Origin: Taylorella equigenitalis ATCC 35865
GTDB lineage: Bacteria > Pseudomonadota > Gammaproteobacteria > Burkholderiales > Burkholderiaceae_B
Assembly (NCBI RefSeq): GCF_000276685.1
Contig: NC_018108.1
Span: 1,364,001-1,428,000, forward strand
Reading direction: 5' to 3'
Length of the DNA stretch: 64,000 nucleotides
A program made the position numbers and the translations under genes. Positions 18,754-25,989 of the stretch are shown here, one piece after another. The notes below the pieces were generated by a model. That model made no database searches. It was not told the origin of the DNA and saw only the letters and a list, made by a program, of their open reading frames with translations. Each line of letters begins with the position of its first letter. Position 1 is the stretch's first letter.

Positions 18754-19848
18754 ATGCATATTGGCATTGCTGGGGCAGGCTTAGTTGGACGACTACTCTC
18801 TTATCTTTTAACAAGTGAGGGGCATGATATCACTATTTTTGATGTTGCTGATAGTGAGTCAGATCCTAGGGCAGCAGGCTTTACTGCAGCTGGGATGTTG
18901 AGTCATATTGCCGAAATTGAAAGCGGTGATCGGGTAATTCTTGATTTGGGGTTGAGATCTTTAGAACTTTGGAAGGCTATTGTTCCTTCATTGAGTTCAC
19001 CTGTGGAACTTCATTACTCTGGAGGTTTGATTCTTGCACATCAAGGCGACTATGGTGTAGCCAATCGACTCGTTTCCTTACTTCAAAAAAAGGCTCCTGC
19101 AGACCAGTCACCATTGCCACTAACTCTAGATGAATTGCATAAATTAGAGCCTGATGTTCATGGTGTTGCTCACGCATGGATGCTAAGAAATGAAGGTCAT
19201 ATACACACTAGGCAAGCTATGCAGGCTTTATATGCTTCATGTACAAATATTTATTGGCGGTGGCAAACGCCCGTAAAATCTTTGAGTACTCATAAGATTA
19301 CAACCGAAAAAGGTGACACCTACGAGTTTGATTGGGTTTTTGATGCTAGGGGTGTTGGGGCTAGAGAGTTTAAACATCCAAACTCTCATTCCATCTCATG
19401 TAACAATGTAAGAGGCGTAAGAGGCGAAGTTATTTGGTTGCAGATTCCAGGATTAAGACTTTCACGACCTATACGATTGATACATCCTAGATATAGAGTT
19501 TATATTGTCCACAGACAACCTGATATTTTATTCGTAGGTGCAAGTGAAATAGAGTCCGAGGATAGAAGTCCAATTTCAGTCAGGACAATGGTCGAACTTT
19601 TGACAGCTGCCCACAGTGTATTGCCAGATATATCTGAAGCGAGAATAATTCACACAGAAACAAATCTTAGACCTGCAACTTTAGATAATTTACCTCGAAT
19701 AGAGACTGAAGATGGTATTACACGAGTGAACGGACTTTTTAGACATGGATGGCTTATAGCTCCAGCAGTTGTAGAGGATGCATTAAAACCTCTACTTGGG
19801 AGAGATTACAGCATAATGGACACAATATCAAAAAAGAATGAAAATTAA
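18754..19848 (+). CDS. thiO: FAD-dependent glycine oxidase ThiO
   Basis: FAD oxidoreductase with the Rossmann start IGIAGAGLVGRLLSYLLTSEGHDITIFD and a DAO-type C-terminus (IHTETNLRPATLDNLPRIE...GLFRHGWLIAPAV). In the thiamine pathway ThiO makes the iminoglycine used for the thiazole ring. The thiS-thiG genes that follow, with an 11-bp overlap, fix this function. Only 33 bp separate it from ruvB, too little for a thiamine riboswitch, so control must come from elsewhere. Confidence 0.9.
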   Translation: MHIGIAGAGLVGRLLSYLLTSEGHDITIFDVADSESDPRAAGFTAAGMLSHIAEIESGDRVILDLGLRSLELWKAIVPSLSSPVELHYSGGLILAHQGDYGVANRLVSLLQKKAPADQSPLPLTLDELHKLEPDVHGVAHAWMLRNEGHIHTRQAMQALYASCTNIYWRWQTPVKSLSTHKITTEKGDTYEFDWVFDARGVGAREFKHPNSHSISCNNVRGVRGEVIWLQIPGLRLSRPIRLIHPRYRVYIVHRQPDILFVGASEIESEDRSPISVRTMVELLTAAHSVLPDISEARIIHTETNLRPATLDNLPRIETEDGITRVNGLFRHGWLIAPAVVEDALKPLLGRDYSIMDTISKKNEN

Positions 19849-20056
19849 AATTTTTTTAAATAATGATGTGCATCACATTGAGGAAGGTACATCACTTGAA
19901 TCATTTTTAGCTTCTGAAATTTATTCTAAAAACGAGGGCGAAATAGCTCTTGCAAGTGCAGTAAATTCGACTTTTGTCCCTAAATCCCAAAGATCTGTAT
20001 ACATATTAAAAGAACTTGATCAGATAACAACCTTTACCCCTATAACTGGAGGGTGA
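19838..20056 (+). CDS. thiS: sulfur carrier protein ThiS
   Basis: A 72-aa ubiquitin-like sulfur carrier ending in the Gly-Gly tail (TPITGG) that is thiocarboxylated to donate sulfur to the thiazole. VNSTFVPKSQ corresponds to the conserved VALN..VPR segment. The start overlaps the 3' end of thiO, and the stop is 1 bp before thiG. Confidence 0.92.
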   Translation: MKIKIFLNNDVHHIEEGTSLESFLASEIYSKNEGEIALASAVNSTFVPKSQRSVYILKELDQITTFTPITGG

Positions 20057-20057
20057 T

Positions 20058-20849
20058 ATGGATAATTTCATACTTGGAGGAAAAGCTCTTAAAAGTAGAT
20101 TTTTTTTAGGAACTGCTTTATATCCCTCTCCTAAAATATTATTGGATTCCCTCGCTGCTTCCGAAGCAGATGTAATAACGGTCTCCTTAAAAAGACAAAT
20201 GGGAGATGGAACTTCTTTAAAAAATGAACAATCACTTTATTTTGAAGTGTTAAAACAAAGTAAAGCTACATTGCTCCCAAATACGGCTGGATGCAAAACT
20301 GCACATGATGCAATTAATGTGGCAATGATGGCACGAGAGGTCTTCGAAACAAATTGGATAAAACTTGAAGTTATTGGTGATGATTACACACTACAACCCG
20401 ATATGTTTGAGCTTGTCAAAGCTGCTGAAAATCTTGTGCACGAGGGGTTTGAGGTGTTCCCTTATTGCACTGATGATTTAGTCACATGTCAAAGATTGCT
20501 TGATGTTGGTTGCAAAGTATTAATGCCATGGGGAGCCCCTATTGGCTCAGGGCAAGGGTTGATTAACACTTTTGCTCTACGAATATTAAGGGCTCGATTA
20601 CCTGAAGCATTTCTAGTAATTGATGCTGGCATTGGTTCCCCAAAAGATGCTACTCACGCTATGGAATTGGGTTTTGATGCGGTTCTTTTAAATTCCGCAG
20701 TATCTCAATCACATGACCCCGTTAAAATGGCTAGAGCTTTTAAATTAGCTATCGAAGCTGGTAGGTTAGGTTATGAGGCAGGTGTCATGTCCCAGCAAGA
20801 CATGGCAGTACCAAGTACTCAAGTAAGTGGACGCCCTTTTAGTTTGTAG
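20058..20849 (+). CDS. thiG: thiazole synthase ThiG
   Basis: Forms the thiazole phosphate ring of thiamine from deoxyxylulose phosphate, ThiS thiocarboxylate and iminoglycine. Motifs are FLGTALYPSPKILLDSLAASEADVITVSLKR with the Schiff-base Lys region, LPNTAGCKTAHDA, WIKLEVIGDD, MPWGAPIGSGQGL, VIDAGIGSPKDA, and LLNSAVSQS. At 263 aa it is complete. Many relatives have thiE next. Here the following DNA is prophage remnant, so any downstream thi genes were moved or lost. Confidence 0.95.
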   Translation: MDNFILGGKALKSRFFLGTALYPSPKILLDSLAASEADVITVSLKRQMGDGTSLKNEQSLYFEVLKQSKATLLPNTAGCKTAHDAINVAMMAREVFETNWIKLEVIGDDYTLQPDMFELVKAAENLVHEGFEVFPYCTDDLVTCQRLLDVGCKVLMPWGAPIGSGQGLINTFALRILRARLPEAFLVIDAGIGSPKDATHAMELGFDAVLLNSAVSQSHDPVKMARAFKLAIEAGRLGYEAGVMSQQDMAVPSTQVSGRPFSL

Positions 20850-21080
20850 GGATTAGAGAGTAAAGCTTGTGAGCCTTTCATAAGGCTTATTTTGTATTTA
20901 TCCTGTTCGATTTCAGACATATCAAGCACAGCAACTTGCTCTTTTAAGCCCTTAATGTGATTTAATAACTCACTATTTACAGAAGCTCCACCGCCTGCCC
21001 TAGCCTTACCGCCTCGTCCAGTTGGAGAGGCTAACCCTGAACCATATATTCTTTTGATTGCTTTTTCCAGTCTTCGTCGT
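20850..21080 (-). pseudogene. prophage remnant: tail-gene 3' end plus an unrecognised truncated gene
   Basis: Reading leftward from the IS end, 21080 to 21031 encodes DEDWKKQSKEYMVQG and a stop. This is in frame with the tail-tube fragment beyond the IS when the element is removed. Below it an open frame runs on through SPTGRGGKARAGGG, NSELLNHIKGLKEQVAVLDMSEIEQDKYKISLMKGSQAL, and it stops at 20819 inside the end of thiG on the other strand. Its position after a tail-tube gene would fit a tail assembly gene, but I do not recognise the sequence. Its own start is lost or unclear. Confidence 0.5.
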
Positions 21081-22464
21081 TGGGACACCCTAAAAATATT
21101 TAGAACAAATTTCGAATAATTCCTTTTGTTCTTTATCCATTTCTAATAATACTTTTTGCTCTAGTTTTTGGTCAGGTAGCATTATTGTGATTTGATACAT
21201 ATTCTGAGCGAGTTCAGAAGCACGAGTTGTGGAAATCTTTGATTTTTCTTTGTCTAAGGCATATTCTAAGGTTTTTAAAATTGAATATGCAGCAAATACT
21301 ATGCTTATATGAGCTCTAATCCTGCTCTCGTTCCTATGATATGTTGGGCGAATTTTTAAATCAGTCTTTGACATTCTGAACGCACGCTTAATTTGCCAAA
21401 GTTGACCATAATGCTCCAGTAACTCACTGTCGGTAAGTTTAGTGTTGCTTCTATAGCCTTTCATCTGTTTTGTTAAAGCTCTTTACATCACCATCAGCCC
21501 ATCTTTGGCTCAGTATCTTATTTTGAATCGATTTGATCTCGTTTTTAATCCTTGCACCAATTATGTACTCATAATCGTTTGCCATCAGATATTCAATATT
21601 CTTATTTGATAGTAAGCCACTACTATTGGTTTACCAATGCCAAATTTCTTACTCATGGCTTCTATAAACGGTATCAGTGTATTGCCCTCATAAGTTTTTC
21701 CTTCGTAAATGTCATACCCAATTGCAAACCCATTACAAGAGACCATTAATCCAAGATAAATTTGTGGATGTGTGTGTTTTCCTACTTTTGAAAACCCTGT
21801 CCTGCGAAGGTCATCTTCATCTTCTGACTCAAAGTGTAAAGTGGTCATGTCGTAAAACACAACGGATATCTTGCCTCCAACCATTCGTTGTGTGTGATTA
21901 AACGCAATTTGCTCAACCTCATCTTTGTACTTGCTCTCTAGCTTATCTAAAAAACGGTAAATTACATTCACATCTATATCAATATTCTGATATCTATGAA
22001 GGTAATCTGTGGTCTTCAGTTTGCTTAAAGGAAATGAGAGTCTTGATATGACCATATGTCTGAACATCTTTTCCTTAATACGATTAAATCCAATGTAGTC
22101 GTATATCTTGCCAAATATTAACTCTGGTCCAATGGTTTGAATATTGCTATTTGAGAGGCTTGATATTGTGTTAATTAGAGCCTCATCTTCAGCTGACTTA
22201 AACAATGAGTATTGCTACTTAATGTCATCCATCATCAGCTGAGCTTTAAGTTTTAACTCTTCAATTTTGTGCAACTCGGTGGCACAACCGACTGATTTTA
22301 GTACCTGATACTTACCAGAATGCTTGCTAACTATTTGAATACTAACGCTTCCTGATTTATTCTTCTTAGCTCTAACAAACATTAATAAAAACTTGAGACA
22401 CCCAAACGGAGCCCTGATTTTAACCTAACTTATTGATTTTTATGAGTTTAGGTTGGGTGTCCCA
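21081..22464 (-). mobile_element. decayed IS1634-family insertion sequence
   Basis: The element is bounded by perfect 10-bp terminal inverted repeats, TGGGACACCC at 21081-21090 and its inverse complement at 22455-22464. Similarity at the ends continues as an A/T-rich TAAA block. It contains one broken transposase gene and measures about 1.38 kb, shorter than the usual 1.6-1.9 kb of this family, which fits the internal deletions seen in the gene. No direct target duplication is visible. Removing it restores the reading frame of the surrounding tail gene. Confidence 0.75.
21090..22382 (-). pseudogene. IS1634-family transposase, broken
   Basis: The protein begins at 22382 (MFVRAKKNKSGSVSIQIV) and meets an in-frame TAG after MMDDIK near 22210. 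It reads on through QTIGPELIFGKIYDYIGF, MRHMVISRLSFPLSKLKT, VVFYDMTTLHFESEDEDDLRRTGFSKVGKHTHPQIYLGL and YEGNTLIPFIEA. Those are IS1634/IS1549 DDE transposase marks, with the first catalytic Asp in FYDMTT. A small deletion near 21600 shifts frame (text continues SNKNIEYLMANDYEYIIGARIK). A second break near 21465 joins to the C-terminal YGQLWQIKRAFRMSKTDLKIRP...RIRAHISIVFAAY. It cannot make an active enzyme. Confidence 0.8.
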
Positions 22465-22680
22465 AAAAAACCGACGAAGACAGGAAAAAGTTAAGAGTAA
22501 TGTTGCCTTCTTCACGTGAACCTGCTTCATAATCTTTGCCATCTGAGCATATAGTAGATACATCTTCCTGTTCAGTTGAAGCACCTGACTTTTGAATAGA
22601 TTTAGTAGGGCAGAAGTTAGCAGAAAACACTACTTTCTGAACGGTGCCATTTTTAAGAGTCTTACCTTCCCAATCTGCAT
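22465..22680 (-). pseudogene. phage tail-tube-like gene, 5' side fragment
   Basis: The frame reads HADWEGKTLKNGTVQKVVFSA, EQEDVSTICSDGKDYEAGSREEGNITLNFFLSSS and runs into the IS at 22464. The pattern EQEDVSTxxx...YEAGxREEGxITL, followed after the IS by DEDWKKQSKEYMVQG, matches the C-terminal half of lambda gpV-like tail-tube proteins. The N-terminal half is missing: near 22680 it abuts an integrase fragment on the other strand. This indicates a deletion of most of the prophage between the two. Confidence 0.6.
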
Positions 22681-22812
22681 GGAGGCTGGGAGCAATTAGA
22701 AATGGTACAGAAATATGCTCATTTATCTAAGAGTCATCTGGCTCAATATGCTAAGGCATCTGAGATATCTACGTCACGAATTTGTCACGGTACTATTTTT
22801 AAAGTAGTTTAA
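22669..22812 (+). pseudogene. phage integrase (tyrosine recombinase), 3' fragment
   Basis: An open frame without a start reads HGGWEQLEMVQKYAHLSKSH and LAQYAKASEIS, ending at a TAA at 22810-22812. This is the extreme C-terminus of tyrosine integrases, including the catalytic Tyr in VQKYAHL. It points at the 3' end of tRNA-Lys 47 bp away, the usual place of an integrase next to its attachment site. The rest of the gene has been lost by deletion. Confidence 0.75.
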
Positions 22813-22859
22813 AGGAGAAAGATGATGAAGCTAACTTATTGAATTCAAAGAGGAATTAG

Positions 22860-22935
22860 TGGTGGGTTGGCCGGGATTCGAACCCGGGACCAACGGATTA
22901 AAAGTCCGCTGCTCTACCGACTGAGCTACCAACCC
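22860..22935 (-). tRNA. tRNA-Lys (anticodon TTT)
   Basis: Minus-strand cloverleaf. The acceptor GGGTTGG pairs with CCAACCC, with discriminator A and an encoded CCA. The anticodon loop is CTTTTAA and the T-loop GGTTCGAATCC. Its 3' end faces the prophage remnant, so it is the probable integration site. No second copy of the tRNA 3' end is visible at the left edge of the remnant near 20850. Confidence 0.95.
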
Positions 22936-22972
22936 TATGCTGAATCAGCAAAAGAAAATAATTATATGCTTA

Positions 22973-23854
22973 TTAGTCTATGATGTCAATAGTCTCTTGT
23001 GGCTCAAAGTGTACGTCAGGAGGAAAGAAAAAATTATAAAGCCCAATTTTTTTGAGTAGTTTTAATAACCTAGGATGTCTAACAAGCCAAATATGCACAA
23101 CAAAACCAGTAAAAGTTCTATAGTTTGGTGTAATCCTATAAATCGTATCGCAACTTATATCTGTTGTATTAACACCTTCTGCATTCTCAGTGTAAAAATA
23201 TTTGAACCCTTTTTTCTTTGCCACTTCCAAATACGATGGTTCAAAGTAACCATTAGGCCAAGCTAAATGTTCACAATTTATACCCAAATTATTTTTTAAA
23301 ACTGAATTACTAAGCTCAAGTTCTTTTTCGAGCATAGATAAACGACCATCAGTGTTTAACTGCTGATCCCATCTAGTAGCGGAATGACCATTGCTTTCAA
23401 TAGAAATCAAACCCGAGTCACGTAAAAAGGTCAACTCATTCCAATTCATCATCACATTTTCTGGATGACCAGAATTAATAATTGCCTTACATTTTGCATT
23501 TGGGGGGCAATACGGCAGTATCTCATCAGAGCGGTAATGTGTACGAATATTGCCATCACGAATAAGACCTGTGTATACAAAAAAATTCGCTTTAGTTTTA
23601 AATTTTTCTAAAATAGGATAAGCGTAAACATAGTTATCCAAAAATCCATGATCAAATGTAATCATGATGGATTTTCTAGGGAGAGTTGCACCTTTAATAA
23701 AATTCGCAAACTCCTTAGAGGATATAGTGTTAAAGCCCCTCTTCTTAAGGTAACACATTTGTTTTGCAAATATTCTCGGAGGGCAATTTTCCTCCCCTCC
23801 ATTCGGAGTAACATGCGTATACCTCAATACAGGTATAACTTTAGCTTTTCTCAT
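22973..23854 (-). CDS. polysaccharide deacetylase-like protein with altered active site
   Basis: A NodB-fold protein of 293 aa without a signal peptide. It aligns with PgaB/IcaB-like deacetylases through PVLRYTHVTPNGGE, KSIMITFDHGFLDNYVYAYPIL, KANFFVYTG, MNWNELTFLRDSGLISIESNGH and CEHLAWPNGYF. The TFDDG motif reads TFDHG (Asp68 kept, metal-binding Asp replaced by His69). The SH...H metal-binding His motif reads SNGHSAT. The usual Asp-His-His zinc triad is therefore not present, and activity is doubtful. It lies 8 bp after the GH31-like gene on the same strand. Homology is clear; function is not. Confidence 0.75.
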   Translation of the reverse strand: MRKAKVIPVLRYTHVTPNGGEENCPPRIFAKQMCYLKKRGFNTISSKEFANFIKGATLPRKSIMITFDHGFLDNYVYAYPILEKFKTKANFFVYTGLIRDGNIRTHYRSDEILPYCPPNAKCKAIINSGHPENVMMNWNELTFLRDSGLISIESNGHSATRWDQQLNTDGRLSMLEKELELSNSVLKNNLGINCEHLAWPNGYFEPSYLEVAKKKGFKYFYTENAEGVNTTDISCDTIYRITPNYRTFTGFVVHIWLVRHPRLLKLLKKIGLYNFFFPPDVHFEPQETIDIID

Positions 23855-23862
23855 GTAAAATC

Positions 23863-25938
23863 TTAGCGAGCAGGTGATATTCGAACTTCAGCCCCGCGTC
23901 TTTTTATAACGAGCCCTTGAGATGGATGAATCTTGAGCCCTTCAAAACCCTTGATATAGCTTGATCCCTGCATCTGCATGATTCTAATTTTATTTCTAAT
24001 AACTTGAGGATTATGTACCGGCATCCCGAAGAGCCAAACTTCGTCTAGCACCTTTGCAGAATTAAAATCCGAAAGACGTCTCAAATCTGGACCTAAGCAA
24101 AGCATGTGCCCATCCCTACCAAAAAGCGGAATGGAATCATTGGTACAGTGATACTGCAGTATCTGTCCTCCCTCGTATTTAATACCCGTATTAACATCCC
24201 ACCAATTTTCCCCTTCAGGTAAATAAATCTCCACCTCGTCCGAGTCATCAAATATAGGTGCTACTAACAACGCAGCCCCAAACATAAACTGATTTTGATA
24301 CTCATGAGATTCGTAATCTTCAGGAAATGCCAATTGCATGATACGTTGAACAGGTAAACCTGTACGAGCAGAATCTTCGATAATTCCCAGATAATATGGA
24401 AGCAATTTATAGTACCAATTCATCAAAGTTTTAAGCTTATCCTGAACCTCACTTGATAAATTCGTAGGGAGATATTGATCCTCTCCTATAAAGGCAAAAC
24501 CGCCACTAAATAATGAGTATGAAGCGGTCCTTAACACTAAATTTTCGTTTTGATTTTGTGTTTTTATTCTAAATCTATGGCGTTCAGCAACAATACCACT
24601 TACTTGGGTGGCAATATGTCTTTTATGGAGAGCCAACAAATCTTCGAAACTTTCAATCTCCATATCAACAGTAAGCCCTAATGATCTAGAACTATTAGTT
24701 ATGAATTTAGTTCTGTCTATATATACTTCACTAGGAGATTTATTTTTAGCTTGAGCTTGAGCAAGAGAGTGCTCTAATAAAGCATAATAGGATGAAGGCA
24801 ATTCTGGCAATGAATAATCCTCACAGTTATAACTCAAAGAAACTTCAATACCAGCTATAATTTGTTGAACTCTATCCTGCCAAAATTTATAAGCATCCTT
24901 ATTAAATAGATTAAGCAATACGTATTCATTAGAATCGACTTCAAAGGTCAAAGCCTCTCCATCTTCACCTTTCATAAGCCAAGATTTAGATCTCAAATTG
25001 CTAAAAAGCTCTGAACCTTTTAAAAATGCTGGAAATGCAGGCAGTGACAAGTGTTTACGATTTCTATCTAATACTGATTTAAGCTGATTAGTTCTACCAA
25101 CTCTATCCTCATCCAAATCAAAATTAGGTTTATCACTCTCAAAAACAAAAATTGATGGACATGAAAGCTTAATCGTATCTAAGCTATATCCATTATCCGA
25201 AAACTTACGACTGTAATTTAAAAACTCATTAAGAGTTGATGATTTAGTCTGAACCAACCAATTACCTGAGCTAAGTAAAGGAATCCCATAAGCCCTACCT
25301 ACCACAGCATTGTACTGATTAAACAACTCTTCAGTAGCACCTAAAAATACAAATAAATCCAAGCAGTCATTAGAAAACGTTAATTTATACCCTTCATTAA
25401 AAGTATAGCTTACAGGATAAACAGTAGAAGCGTAAGTAGCCCAACCTGACGGACTCCATGCAAATGGCAAAGAACCCTCTACAATTTCGTTATGTTCAAT
25501 GTTTGGTCTAATACAATTAAGGCCATATATTTCATCCTCACTGGTGTCAAAGGATAAAGTCCACCTACTATCGTTAAGACTTAATGAGTCTACAGAAGTT
25601 GAAAGCTTAAGAGCATCATCCATGTAGAACTTAAGTTCAAAGGGACTCGAATAAATCTCAATAAGTTTATTCTGATATGACAATCTCCAGTTTTTACCAG
25701 GCTTAATTGTTTTAAAATCGATTTCAGCAGTTGTAAATAAATCCGACAAGAGCAATTCAGGTCCAACTGATTTAATTTCAGTACCCTTTGACTTGATGGG
25801 ATTTATAAGCAACCTAAAAGCCCCGAAAGCAGACATCTCAATTCGGAAATTGTAGGTTTTAGATACAGTAAACTCACAGAATTCTACTGGGCCGCTTATT
25901 GATGTTGAGCTTAATTCTATATGCTTGATTGTAGTCAC
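23863..25938 (-). CDS. GH31-like protein lacking the catalytic nucleophile
   Basis: A 691-aa protein without a signal peptide. It has the GH31 layout: an N-terminal beta domain, a barrel beginning AYGIPLLSSGNWLVQTKSS (residues 216-234), and C-terminal beta domains with LPYYLGIIEDSARTGLPVQR, FMFGAALLVAPIF and IYLPEGENWWDVNTG. Where alpha-xylosidase-like members have the nucleophile in KTDFGE, this protein reads SYNCED, with Asn371 at the Asp position. The likely acid/base Asp aligns with Asp425 in TVDMEI. The usual arginine and tryptophan substrate motifs are also gone. It is probably a non-catalytic or changed carbohydrate-binding protein. It forms an operon with the deacetylase-like gene. 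Confidence 0.7.
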   Translation of the reverse strand: MTTIKHIELSSTSISGPVEFCEFTVSKTYNFRIEMSAFGAFRLLINPIKSKGTEIKSVGPELLLSDLFTTAEIDFKTIKPGKNWRLSYQNKLIEIYSSPFELKFYMDDALKLSTSVDSLSLNDSRWTLSFDTSEDEIYGLNCIRPNIEHNEIVEGSLPFAWSPSGWATYASTVYPVSYTFNEGYKLTFSNDCLDLFVFLGATEELFNQYNAVVGRAYGIPLLSSGNWLVQTKSSTLNEFLNYSRKFSDNGYSLDTIKLSCPSIFVFESDKPNFDLDEDRVGRTNQLKSVLDRNRKHLSLPAFPAFLKGSELFSNLRSKSWLMKGEDGEALTFEVDSNEYVLLNLFNKDAYKFWQDRVQQIIAGIEVSLSYNCEDYSLPELPSSYYALLEHSLAQAQAKNKSPSEVYIDRTKFITNSSRSLGLTVDMEIESFEDLLALHKRHIATQVSGIVAERHRFRIKTQNQNENLVLRTASYSLFSGGFAFIGEDQYLPTNLSSEVQDKLKTLMNWYYKLLPYYLGIIEDSARTGLPVQRIMQLAFPEDYESHEYQNQFMFGAALLVAPIFDDSDEVEIYLPEGENWWDVNTGIKYEGGQILQYHCTNDSIPLFGRDGHMLCLGPDLRRLSDFNSAKVLDEVWLFGMPVHNPQVIRNKIRIMQMQGSSYIKGFEGLKIHPSQGLVIKRRGAEVRISPAR

Positions 25939-25989
25939 AGGCTTGAATTCTTAAAATGGTAGTCCTATATTTTAAACCAAACGTCCAGT

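Larger units (their letters stand above)
21061..22490. repeat. palindrome arms flanking the IS element
   Basis: The left arm is 21061-21080 and the right arm 22471-22490. The right arm is the inverse complement of the left with 18 of 20 positions matching. They lie outside the IS ends, 0 bp from the left end and 6 bp from the right end. Joining the flanks without the IS gives one hairpin-forming sequence inside the tail gene. So the arms are the split halves of a host palindrome, not part of the element. Confidence 0.7.

Noticed and set aside
20819-20870. Left attachment site copy of the tRNA-Lys 3' end
   Set aside because: I looked for the T-loop and acceptor sequence near the thiG end and found no match.
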